Source: JACVRU01 sp040902725
GTDB taxonomy: Bacteria > Actinomycetota > Thermoleophilia > Gaiellales > Gaiellaceae
Length of the DNA stretch: 64,000 bases
Assembly (NCBI GenBank): GCA_040902725.1
Contig: JBBDWU010000038.1
Location: 124,001 to 188,000, forward strand
Direction: 5' to 3'
Position numbers and translations under genes: made by a program. Below the pieces are notes generated by a model. It did no database searches. It was given only the letters and a program-made list of their open reading frames with translations, and had not been told where the DNA came from. Shown in pieces: positions 8,634 to 15,197 of this stretch (position 1 is the stretch's first letter; the number at the start of each line of letters is the position of its first letter).

Positions 8634-9065
8634 TCAGAGATCCCCGGCGACGGCTTCGACGATCGCCGACGCGTGCTCGAGCGCTTCGCGGACCTCGGCA
8701 ACGTTGACGTGGAGCGCCTCGTACTCACTCTGATTCCGGAGGTCTCGCAGGGCGTCGAACTCGTCGAGGTGTGCGCCGACGTCAAGGTGGTCGAGGGCGG
8801 CCAGAGCGTACTCGCCGGTCTTCGCATGGGCGCCAAGGCCTTTCGTCACGCGGTACCCACGCGAGCGCATGTGAGCCGCGATCGCCTTGCGCATGGCGTC
8901 GTAGAGCGCCGTGAAGGCGAGCGACGAGTCGTCGGCCATGATCTTCTCGGCAGACTCGATGTGGCGGCGAGCGATGTCGATCTCGGCTCCCGCCGTCTCC
9001 GGATCGGGTGTGACTCTCCGGATCGCCTTCTCCGCAAGGAGCCGCTCGATCTCAGCTGCGGTCAT
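8634..9065 (-). CDS. HEPN-domain protein of a HEPN-MNT toxin-antitoxin pair
   Basis: This 143-residue, largely helical protein has HEPN character (IDIARRHIESAEKI, a central FTALYDAMRKAIAAHM helix and a late LRDLRNQSEYE helix). HEPN partners of MNT proteins are typically ribonuclease toxins with an RX4-6H motif. Here R110 is followed by NQSEYEAL and H119, so the canonical spacing is not met. The start is the ATG at 9065, overlapping the MNT gene by 14 bp; a longer frame to 9188 is low-complexity and overlaps MNT, so I rejected it. It ends 23 bp from the intact tRNA-Sec gene. Confidence 0.75.
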   Translation of the reverse strand: MTAAEIERLLAEKAIRRVTPDPETAGAEIDIARRHIESAEKIMADDSSLAFTALYDAMRKAIAAHMRSRGYRVTKGLGAHAKTGEYALAALDHLDVGAHLDEFDALRDLRNQSEYEALHVNVAEVREALEHASAIVEAVAGDL

Positions 9066-9645
9066 CGCCGCTTTCGATGAGAGGGACCAGGGGCTGCTCC
9101 TTGATCGACCTGATGAACCCCGTCTTGCCGGCCTCCCAATCGTCTTTCGAGAGAACGGTCGGATTGACCTCGAATGCGAGCTCTTCACTCGCCTCGCGGC
9201 AGAGGCGCGCGAGCTTGCGCCTGTCCGGGCTCCCCAGCACGAGCAGATCGATGTCGCCGGGTGCCTCGCCCCGGTCTCCCGCGTATCGACTCGCCCACGA
9301 CCCGAAGATGAATGCAGCCTCGATGCCGGCGAGTCCTCTCAGCCTCTTACGCAGGACCGGCATCGGTCCGAAGGCCTTGAAGATGAGGCCCGAGAGTTCG
9401 GGGTAGAAGGGCGACTCCTCGTCGGGCCTGAGGAGGCGCGCCTTTCCGATCCGCTCGCTCGTCAGGATTCCCGCCTCCTCGAGCCGCTCCGCCTCGCGCT
9501 GCACGGTGGCCGGATCGAGGTTGAGCTCACGCGCCAGCCGGTTGAGGGAGAGGCGCTCGTCCGGATGTAGAAAGACACGGGCGAGCAGCCGCGCCTGGCC
9601 ACGCGAGCGGAAGAGAGGTAGCAGTAAGGGAGACTCGGTTCTCAT
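9052..9645 (-). CDS. Winged-helix / minimal nucleotidyltransferase (MNT) antitoxin-type protein
   Basis: This 197-residue protein has an N-terminal winged helix-turn-helix (about residues 18-72, LSLNRLARELNLDPATVQRE) and a C-terminal minimal nucleotidyltransferase domain with GS at 115-116 and D131/D133 (FGSWASRYAG then DIDLLVLG). MNT proteins of this class silence HEPN toxins by AMPylating them, or are themselves toxins in other systems. The fused DNA-binding domain suggests it represses its own operon through the palindrome at 9649-9680, which ends 4 bp before its ATG. It is the first gene of the two-gene unit. Confidence 0.82.
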   Translation of the reverse strand: MRTESPLLLPLFRSRGQARLLARVFLHPDERLSLNRLARELNLDPATVQREAERLEEAGILTSERIGKARLLRPDEESPFYPELSGLIFKAFGPMPVLRKRLRGLAGIEAAFIFGSWASRYAGDRGEAPGDIDLLVLGSPDRRKLARLCREASEELAFEVNPTVLSKDDWEAGKTGFIRSIKEQPLVPLIESGDDRS

Positions 9646-9648
9646 ATT

Positions 9649-9692
9649 GCGTATAACGCGGCAAGTATTGCGTTATACGCACGACACGTCAA
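9649..9692 (-). promoter_or_regulatory. Promoter with paired operator for the MNT-HEPN operon
   Basis: Read on the minus strand: a -35 TTGACG (9692-9687), a 17-bp spacer, a -10 AATACT (9669-9664), then the MNT ATG at 9645. Two perfect inverted 11-bp arms, GCGTATAACGC (9649-9659) and GCGTTATACGC (9670-9680), bracket the -10; their centres are 21 bp apart, two helical turns. Each arm is itself nearly palindromic, as expected for two dimer sites. A bound repressor would cover the whole core promoter. The region is clearly more AT-rich than its surroundings. Confidence 0.7.
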
Positions 9693-9697
9693 GGGTC

Positions 9698-9775
9698 GCC
9701 CGGTGGCCCAATCGGTCTTCAAAACCGGTGAGGCGTGGCAGCCCCACGCTGGGTAAGTTCGACTCCTGCGCCGCT
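9698..9775 (+). pseudogene. 5'-truncated tRNA-Sec copy (attachment-site-like repeat)
   Basis: Identical to bases 8531-8608 of the tRNA-Sec gene except C8545/T9712 and G8589/A9756. It retains the anticodon arm with TCA, the variable arm, the T arm and the 3' acceptor strand. The bases where the 5' acceptor strand should be (9687-9694) are the MNT promoter -35 region and cannot pair with GCCGCTC, so it should not yield a tRNA. It ends 4 bp before the stop of the rhodanese gene on the opposite strand. Confidence 0.85.
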
Positions 9776-9779
9776 CGGT

Positions 9780-10445
9780 TCAGAGCTCGTCCCGGCGGAC
9801 GTAGCCGACCAGCTCGCCGTCCGCCGTCGTGACCAGCACGCCGGGCACGCTGCGCTCGTCGAGCCACTCCGCCAGCTCCGCGGCCGGCCGCGTGCCGCGG
9901 ATCGTCCGCGGGCCTTCCACCATCAGCTCCTCGGCGAGCGCGTCCGGCCGCGCGGCGAGATCGCCCGGCCGCAGCCGGCCGAGGACGACGCGGCGCTCGC
10001 CGAGCACGACCGCGAGCGGCCACCCTTCGGCGTCGACGCGGGCGGCGACCTCCACCACCGGGTCGCGCAAGCCGCAGGCGGGCACGTCCGCCCTGGCCAC
10101 GTCCGCCGCGGTCGGCGCGCCGGCCGTCGCGCCCGCCAGCGGCAGCCGGGCGACCACCCAGTCGTCCTTGCCCGGCTGGTAGCGGTAGACCTGCTCGAAG
10201 CCGAGCGTTTCGAGCCGCCACGCGGCCCGCGCGCTCATGTCTCAGAGGAAGTCGTTGCAGTACGTGACGACCGGCCGCGCCGGGTCGAGCTCACGGGGCG
10301 CGCGCTCGCCGAGGTCCTTGAGCGGGATTCCGACGGCGCCGGCGATGTGCAGCTCGTCGTAGTTCTCCCGCGGCAGCACCTCGACCACCTGCGCACCCTC
10401 GGCGAGCAGGCGCCGGACGTCCTCGCGCGTAACGTTCTGCGGCAC
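9780..10445 (-). CDS. Rhodanese-CBS protein, candidate selenoprotein (UGA at codon 68)
   Basis: The frame from a GTG at 10445 encodes the first half of a rhodanese domain up to VVTYCNDFL, meets TGA at 10244-10242, and continues in the same frame with DMSARAAWRLETLGF and YRYQPGKDDW, which is the second half of the same domain. Two CBS-like repeats follow to residue 221. Rhodaneses of this type have Cys at the UGA position (YC-x-D-x-x-C-D-x-S), so Sec68 would sit in the active-site loop with C63. The genome encodes SelA, SelB and tRNA-Sec, and a hairpin follows the UGA. A normal caller would give two truncated genes (10445-10242 and 10238-9780). It is the last gene of the operon that begins at 13773. 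Confidence 0.82.
10219..10233 (-). promoter_or_regulatory. Candidate SECIS hairpin in the rhodanese gene
   Basis: Starting 9 nt after the UGA, CGCGCG pairs with CGCGTG (6 bp, one G-U) around a GGC loop. Bacterial SECIS elements lie just 3' of the UGA and open the apical loop with G residues. This one fits in position and loop start but is slightly closer to the UGA than usual, and GC-rich codons make chance hairpins common. Confidence 0.45.
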
Positions 10446-10446
10446 C

Positions 10447-10716
10447 TCAGGCCGCGTAGCGCGCGGCGCTGCGGGCCCGCCGCTTGGCCGCCTCGGCCTC
10501 GCGGTCCTTCGGCGGCGCCGCCGTCACGAGCGATCCGAGCAGCCGTGCCGACGCGGCCGTAACCTCGTCGACGGCAAGCTCGAAAGCGTCCGCGTTCGCC
10601 CGCGACGGCTTCGTGAAGCCGCTGATCTTGCGGACGTACTGCAGGGCGGACGCGCGGACTTCCTCGTCGGTCGCCGCCGGCTCGAAGTTGTGGAGCGTAT
10701 GGATGCTTCTGCACAT
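10447..10716 (-). CDS. DUF2277 family protein
   Basis: This 89-residue protein starts MCRSIHTLHNFEP and contains ALQYVRKISG and LVTAAPPKDREAEA, the conserved layout of DUF2277. Function is unknown. The basic C-terminal tail (KRRARSAARYAA) might contact nucleic acid. It lies between the 50-residue gene and the rhodanese selenoprotein gene, whose GTG comes 1 nt after this stop, so translation is probably coupled. Confidence 0.85.
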   Translation of the reverse strand: MCRSIHTLHNFEPAATDEEVRASALQYVRKISGFTKPSRANADAFELAVDEVTAASARLLGSLVTAAPPKDREAEAAKRRARSAARYAA

Positions 10717-10725
10717 GGCCTCAGC

Positions 10726-10878
10726 CTACTCGCGCTCGGCGAGCCGGTCGAGGATCCAGCCGGCGTACCAGGTCGGCCAGTCCTCGTCCCGCTCGCCGGT
10801 CTGCTTCTCGTACTCGCCGTGCGCCCGCTCCGCCTGCCGCAGCAGCTCGGCGAGCTCCTCCTGCGTGAGGTGGTGCAT
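10726..10878 (-). CDS. Small conserved-looking acidic protein, 50 aa
   Basis: The ATG at 10878 overlaps the flavin monooxygenase stop by one base, and the frame ends TAG at 10726. The product starts MHHLTQEELAELLRQAERAH and has a Trp/Tyr-rich C-terminal half (DWPTWYAGWILDRL), which looks like a real helical hairpin rather than random translation. I recognise the general E-Y-E-K-x-T-G...W-P-x-W-Y pattern from small actinobacterial proteins but know no function. Confidence 0.65.
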   Translation of the reverse strand: MHHLTQEELAELLRQAERAHGEYEKQTGERDEDWPTWYAGWILDRLAERE

Positions 10879-12323
10879 CAGCGCTCCTTTCCGTTCAACA
10901 ACAGCGACAGCTCGTGACGATAGGGCTCCGAGTCGAAGGCGTTCAGCGGATCCGGCTCGAGCTCGACCTCGCGGATCGCGCCGCCCCGGCGCACGTAGAC
11001 GACGGGAAAGATCTCACCCTCGGCGTCCATCTCCACGGTGACCGCGACCGCGTCGGGGCCTGCGGCGTCGACGAAGTGCTCGAGCGGCTGGATGCCGTCG
11101 TCGAAGGGCCCGTCCAGGCCGACGACGCGCGCGAGGTAGCCCTTCTGCGCCCAGAGCTCGGGGGCGCCCGCCAGCTCGGCGGCCAGGAACGAGACGAGGT
11201 CGTCGACCGGCCGGCGCTGACGGTCGCGCACCCCCAGCCGCTCGGCGAGATGCTCGGTGAGCACCCGCGCGTTGTAGCGGAACCCGTGCACGGCGGGGGA
11301 GCTCGCGCCCACGCCGCGCTTCTTCAGTCCGGCCGCACCCTGCGTCGCGTTGCCCGCGAAGTAAACGCCGTCCGCCGCCTCGAAGAACGGTCCCATCGCG
11401 GGGATGCGGCCCTGCGCCACGGTGCGGACGCCGAGCTCCTCCAGATCGACGAGCGGCGTGCTGAAGCCGGTGGCCGCGATCGCCACGTCGCACTCCAGGT
11501 CGAAGTCGCCCGGCCGCGTAGTGCCGCTGGCCAGGACGCGGAAACCCGCGCCGGCGCGCTCGATCCGCTCGATCGCGGCGTCGAGCACGTGGGTGCCGCC
11601 GCCGAGTGCGCTGTCCTCGAGCGGCTGGAAATAACGCACGCGCACGCTGGCATGGGCCAGCACGCTGATCTCGGGCTGCCGCGGCGAGACCAGCAGCACG
11701 CGCTGCGCCCACGGCAGCAGCCCGTCCGCGAGCTCGAAGCCCGAGTTTCGCTTGCCGATCACGAGCACCCGCTTGCCCGCGTAGAGCGACGGGTCGCCGG
11801 TCTCGGCGTAGTGCGGGACGTCCTCGATCCCGGGGATCGGCGACTTCCAGGGGGCCGTCACACCGAGCGCGAAGACCGCCGCGCGGCAGCGGTACTCGCC
11901 CTCGGAGGTCTCGAGCACGAGGCGGCCGTCGTCCTCGCGCCGCGTGCCGGTCCAGCGGCAGCCGTAGCGGACGGCGACGCCGGCTTGGTCGGCGAAGGCC
12001 GCCAGCCCGGCTTCCATCTCCGCGCGCGACGGCACCGCCCACGTCCGGTCCATGAACGTCGGCACCAGCCCGCGCAGCTCCGGCTCCTCCGCGACCAGGC
12101 TGTTGTGGTCGAACCACTCGTACTCGCGGGACGTGCGCGGGAAGGGCGCGTCCGGTTTCGACCAGGAGAGCAGGCGCTGGAAGATCGGCCACTTCCGGAA
12201 CATCCCGCCGGGCGCGTCGTCCGCGGAGATAGTGACGTGCGCGACGCCGAGCCGGCTCAGGAAGTAGGACGTTTGCAGGCCGCCGGGCCCGCTGCCGACG
12301 ACCACGACGTCGACGTCGTTCAC
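10878..12323 (-). CDS. Flavin-containing monooxygenase / NAD(P)-binding oxidoreductase
   Basis: This 481-residue protein has an N-terminal FAD-binding VVVVGSGPGGLQTSYFLSRLG, a second dinucleotide site near residue 177 (VLVIGKRNSGFELADGL) and an ATGF motif (IAATGFSTPLVD). The family hydroxylates or oxygenates small substrates with NADPH and O2. The GTG start overlaps the stop of the CNB-domain gene (GTGA), so it belongs to the operon that begins at 13773. The C-terminal ~90 residues beyond the FMO core are not assignable. Confidence 0.85.
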   Translation of the reverse strand: MNDVDVVVVGSGPGGLQTSYFLSRLGVAHVTISADDAPGGMFRKWPIFQRLLSWSKPDAPFPRTSREYEWFDHNSLVAEEPELRGLVPTFMDRTWAVPSRAEMEAGLAAFADQAGVAVRYGCRWTGTRREDDGRLVLETSEGEYRCRAAVFALGVTAPWKSPIPGIEDVPHYAETGDPSLYAGKRVLVIGKRNSGFELADGLLPWAQRVLLVSPRQPEISVLAHASVRVRYFQPLEDSALGGGTHVLDAAIERIERAGAGFRVLASGTTRPGDFDLECDVAIAATGFSTPLVDLEELGVRTVAQGRIPAMGPFFEAADGVYFAGNATQGAAGLKKRGVGASSPAVHGFRYNARVLTEHLAERLGVRDRQRRPVDDLVSFLAAELAGAPELWAQKGYLARVVGLDGPFDDGIQPLEHFVDAAGPDAVAVTVEMDAEGEIFPVVYVRRGGAIREVELEPDPLNAFDSEPYRHELSLLLNGKER

Positions 12324-12730
12324 CCCGCGAGCGTGGTCGCGCGGAGGCGGCGGGACATCGTCTCGAGCATCCGCAGCGCCAGCGCGGGGTGCTCGAGCAG
12401 CAGCGGCCGCAGCCGCGAGCCGGGGAGCACGGCGAGACGCAGCTCCTCGCTTGCGGCGACGACGTCCGCGAGGACGGGGTCGCCGGTGAGGATCGAGATC
12501 TCGCCGAAGAAGTCGCCCGCGTGCAGCCGCGCCACGTCCTTCCCGTCCACGCGCACGGCCGCCTCCCCGTCCGTGATCACGTAGAAGTTCGTGCCGGAGA
12601 TCCCCGCCCGCAGCACCCGCGCCTCGCGCGGGTGGCTCTCCTCGTCCATCAGCTCGGAGACCGCCAGCAGCTGCGGCGACTCGAGGTCGGCGAAGAGCGA
12701 GAGCCGGGCGAGCGTCGCGGAGTCGATCAC
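12320..12730 (-). CDS. Cyclic-nucleotide-binding-domain protein, stand-alone
   Basis: This 136-residue protein is essentially one CNB (CRP-like) domain: LSLFADLESPQLLAVSELM, then a beta-roll with DFFGEISILTG. The phosphate-cassette arginine expected after GDP is Val here (GDPVLADV), so canonical cAMP/cGMP binding is doubtful. There is no DNA-binding or kinase domain. The start is the GTG at 12730, overlapping the upstream stop (GTGA); the longer upstream frame is antisense-like shadow sequence. The partner gene upstream is cyclase-like. Confidence 0.82.
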   Translation of the reverse strand: MIDSATLARLSLFADLESPQLLAVSELMDEESHPREARVLRAGISGTNFYVITDGEAAVRVDGKDVARLHAGDFFGEISILTGDPVLADVVAASEELRLAVLPGSRLRPLLLEHPALALRMLETMSRRLRATTLAG

Positions 12731-13773
12731 CGCATCGCCTGCTTCAGCGCCTGCCCCATCCCCTCGAACATCGAGACGAGCGTGGGCCCCACCTGCGCCC
12801 ACGCCTCCGCGCGGTCGCCCTCGAAGCCCTCGCCGCGGAAGCTGGCGACGGTCTCGCCGTCTCCGCTCAGCTCGTAGGTGACCAGCAGCGGACCGACCAC
12901 GGGCATCTCGTAGCGCGCCGTGTAGTAGTCGAACGGCTTCCAGTCGACGATCTCCTCCACGGTCATCTGCTCGCCGTGGAGGCAGTGGTTCGTCGCGCCG
13001 GTCTGCTGGCGGCCGCCCCCGGCGACCTGGAGGATCTTGTCGCCCTTCCAGGCGCCCTGCCGCGCCGGCGAGGTCAGCCAGTCCCAGACGAGCTCGCGCG
13101 GCAGCGCCGTCGTGAAGCCGACGTCGAAGGACGCCTCCTCCGGCGCGACGTAGACACGCGTTCGCCGCTGCTCCTCCTCCCAGCGGGCGCGCAGGTCCTC
13201 CAGCCAGCAGACGACCTCGCCGACGTCGTCGTAGCGCTCCACCTGCCGCGTCATCCCCAGCTCCTCGGGCTCGACGCCGATCGCGTCGACGCAGGCCTGC
13301 GTCAGCAGCAGGTAGCCGCGCGAAGCGATCGCCTCGGCGGCGGTGTTCTTCAGCAGCCGGTGGACGACGATCACGTCGGGGCCGACGAGCTTGTCGCCGC
13401 GGCGCACGAACTGCCCGTCGTGGAGCACGAACTTGAGGTCGAGCGAGGGGATCTGGACGCACGCGTTGCAGGTGCACGTCGTGCCGTGCTGGATGTCCCG
13501 CAGCCGCCGCCGGAAGGCGTCGTAGGCACGGTCGACGGTGTCGAGGAGGGTCGACGTCGAGAACGTGCCGTAGAGGACGTACGCGAAGGCGGCATCGCCC
13601 TCGAGCTCGCTCAGCGTCAGTACCGGCTCGAGGCTGGCGACGACGCGGCCGATCAGGTCGTTGAGCGCGTCCTCGGCGTGCTCGAGCTCGCTCGCGAGCA
13701 GGAGGCTGGTGTAGCCGGAGACGTCGGCGATCAGCAGGCAGCCGCGCTCGGCGGCGCTCAATCCGGTGGCCAT
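12727..13773 (-). CDS. DUF2652 (cyclase-like) plus SRPBCC domain protein
   Basis: In this 348-residue protein the N-terminal half resembles class III nucleotidyl-cyclase folds (GCLLIADVSGYTSLL near residue 10, ELEGDAAFAYV near residue 57, GPDVIVVHRLLKN near 130) with an inserted Cys motif TCTCNACVQ. This is the DUF2652 family, whose catalytic status is unknown. The C-terminal half (from about residue 205, FTTALPRELVWDWL) is an SRPBCC/START-type ligand-binding domain. It is the first gene of the minus-strand operon and is followed by a CNB protein. A cyclic-nucleotide link is attractive, but activity is unproven. Confidence 0.82.
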   Translation of the reverse strand: MATGLSAAERGCLLIADVSGYTSLLLASELEHAEDALNDLIGRVVASLEPVLTLSELEGDAAFAYVLYGTFSTSTLLDTVDRAYDAFRRRLRDIQHGTTCTCNACVQIPSLDLKFVLHDGQFVRRGDKLVGPDVIVVHRLLKNTAAEAIASRGYLLLTQACVDAIGVEPEELGMTRQVERYDDVGEVVCWLEDLRARWEEEQRRTRVYVAPEEASFDVGFTTALPRELVWDWLTSPARQGAWKGDKILQVAGGGRQQTGATNHCLHGEQMTVEEIVDWKPFDYYTARYEMPVVGPLLVTYELSGDGETVASFRGEGFEGDRAEAWAQVGPTLVSMFEGMGQALKQAMR

Positions 13774-13800
13774 GCGCCGATTCTCCCTCAGAATGCGCCG

Positions 13801-14760
13801 GTGCGACTACTCCCCGCCGCCTACGAGCCGTACGGGTGGGCGATCTCGACCGCCGAGGCGGCCCGGATCGCCGGTGTCGAGCCCGCGGAGGTGCTGCGTT
13901 TCGACGGCAACGTCCCGCCCGGCCCGCCCCGCTCGGCGCGGCCCGAGGTGGTCGCCGCCGCCCTCGCCGAGGTCAACACGTATCCCCACGGCGGCTACCC
14001 GCTGATCCACGAGGCGCTCACGGAGTACGCGGGCGTCGAGCCGGGACAGGTCGTGCTCGGCGCCGGAGCGGACGACCTGATCCTCCTCTGCGCCCGCGCT
14101 TTCGCCGGCCCCGGCGACCGGATCGCGATCGCCGACGAGCCCACCTATCCGCTCTTCCGACTCGCCGCCTGGCTCGCTGGCGCGGACGTGGGCGGCGACG
14201 ACCCGGTCCTGACGTTCTGCTGCCGCCCGCACAACCCCACCGGCGCGCTCGGGGAGCTGCCGGCGGCGCGCCCGCTCGTCGTCGACGAGGCGTACTTCGA
14301 GTACGCGGGCGAGACGGCGGCCGGCCTGCTGGACGACGGCGTGATCGTGATCCGGACGTTCTCGAAGGCGTTCGGCCTCGCCGGCGCGCGGATCGGCTAC
14401 CTGCTGGCGGCGCGCGAGACGGCGGCGGCGCTGGCGGAGCGGCAGTCGCCCGCGCCCGTCTCGACGCTCTCCGTCGCGCTCGCGCTGGCGGGGCTCGCCG
14501 ACCCGCCGGACGTCTCGCCGGTGCTGGCGGAGCGGGAGCGGCTGGCCGGCGGCCTGCGCGGGCTCGGCCTCGAGCCGCTGCCCTCCTGGGCGAACTTCCT
14601 TTACGTGCCGCTTGCGGACGCCACCGGCGTCGCCGACGCGCTGCTCCGTCGCGGCCTGCTCGTGCGGCCCTTCGAGGGCGCGCTCCGGATCACGGTGCGC
14701 GACGCCGCGGACGACGACCGGCTCCTGACGGCGCTGCGGGAAATCTTCTCGGGCGCTTAA
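13801..14760 (+). CDS. hisC: Histidinol-phosphate aminotransferase-like class I/II PLP enzyme
   Basis: This 319-residue fold-type I aminotransferase has CRPHNPTG near residue 140, VDEAYFEYAG, and the PLP lysine K189 in RTFSKAFGLAGARIGY. It ends in a short C-terminal domain typical of HisC, which converts histidinol phosphate and 2-oxoglutarate to imidazole acetol phosphate and Glu. Some relatives act on aromatic amino acids, and there are no his neighbours, so the substrate is uncertain. The GTG at 13801 begins the family's N-terminus. It is divergent from the DUF2652 gene, 27 bp away. Confidence 0.8.
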   Translation: MRLLPAAYEPYGWAISTAEAARIAGVEPAEVLRFDGNVPPGPPRSARPEVVAAALAEVNTYPHGGYPLIHEALTEYAGVEPGQVVLGAGADDLILLCARAFAGPGDRIAIADEPTYPLFRLAAWLAGADVGGDDPVLTFCCRPHNPTGALGELPAARPLVVDEAYFEYAGETAAGLLDDGVIVIRTFSKAFGLAGARIGYLLAARETAAALAERQSPAPVSTLSVALALAGLADPPDVSPVLAERERLAGGLRGLGLEPLPSWANFLYVPLADATGVADALLRRGLLVRPFEGALRITVRDAADDDRLLTALREIFSGA

Positions 14761-14833
14761 CACGCCGCCCGTTAGGCTCCGGGCTGCCGTGCGGGGGTCC
14801 CGATGGAACGCCCGGCCTCGGGGCTCCCGCCCG

Positions 14834-15088
14834 CTACTCCTCTTTTCGCATCTCGTCGAGCGCGGAGCGCCCCCGCTCGTGCACCTCGCGACGCCGGCCC
14901 TCCGCGTCCACGGGCGTCTCCCCGCTCGCGAACTCCTCCTGGTCGCCGGCCACCACGCGCGACTCGTCGAGCCGCCGGCGGAGCTCCTCCGCGCGCGGGT
15001 CGGCGGTCAGCGGCTGCGGCGCCCGCCGCCGCGCGAGCCAGGCGCGCACGAGCGCGATTCCGCCGAGCAGCGCGAGCAGGCGTCGCAT
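14834..15088 (-). CDS. Hypothetical membrane-anchored small protein
   Basis: This 84-residue product has a basic start and one hydrophobic segment (LLALLGGIALVRAWLA), then a charged, probably helical tail (EELRRRLDESR, ERGRSALDEMRKEE). It is probably a single-pass anchor with a cytoplasmic tail. It is divergent from rpsF, and I cannot assign a family. Codon use fits a real gene. Confidence 0.55.
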   Translation of the reverse strand: MRRLLALLGGIALVRAWLARRRAPQPLTADPRAEELRRRLDESRVVAGDQEEFASGETPVDAEGRRREVHERGRSALDEMRKEE

Positions 15089-15095
15089 GCGCCGA

Positions 15096-15104
15096 TGCTA
15101 CACT
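15096..15104 (+). promoter_or_regulatory. Extended -10 promoter for the rpsF operon
   Basis: TGC-TACACT: a TACACT -10 with an upstream TG, about 90 bp before the rpsF GTG. The 10-mer GCTACACTCG also occurs in front of purL (47741-47750). The leader between here and rpsF is long enough to hold the S6:S18-binding autoregulatory structure known in other bacteria, but I could not confirm its fold. Confidence 0.45.
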
Positions 15105-15197
15105 CGCCCGACTTCCTGCCTCTCCACCGCGCCGCGCACCCCGAGGCGGCGCCCGCAGGGGAGGCCGATTCAGACCGTGGGAAGGGAGGTTCGGGGC

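Larger units (their letters stand above)
8531..9775. mobile_element. Candidate mini-element in selC carrying a HEPN-MNT cassette
   Basis: Two direct copies of the tRNA-Sec 3' portion (8531-8608 and 9698-9775; 76 of 78 bases identical) flank about 1.1 kb that contains only the HEPN and MNT genes and their promoter. The left copy is part of a full tRNA; the right copy lacks the 5' acceptor strand. This is the layout left by site-specific integration into a tRNA 3' end, where the incoming DNA restores the tRNA. No integrase is present, so this could be a remnant, a non-autonomous satellite, or a local duplication. The direct repeat is observed; mobility is inferred. Confidence 0.55.

Noticed and set aside
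9066..9188. N-terminal extension of the HEPN gene
   Set aside because: Ser/Arg low-complexity sequence fully inside the MNT gene; ATG 9065 fits a normal 14-bp overlap.
9687..9775. A second functional tRNA-Sec gene
   Set aside because: The bases at 9687-9694 cannot pair with the 3' acceptor strand GCCGCTC, and this stretch is the MNT promoter. I treat it as a truncated copy.
8511..9780. Integrase or prophage genes in the selC element
   Set aside because: All frames in the interval were considered; only HEPN and MNT look like proteins.
10236..10445. Rhodanese region as two independent genes or a nonsense-mutated pseudogene
   Set aside because: The UGA falls at a Cys position, the frame is continuous, and Sec machinery is present. 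A pseudogene cannot be fully excluded without homologues.
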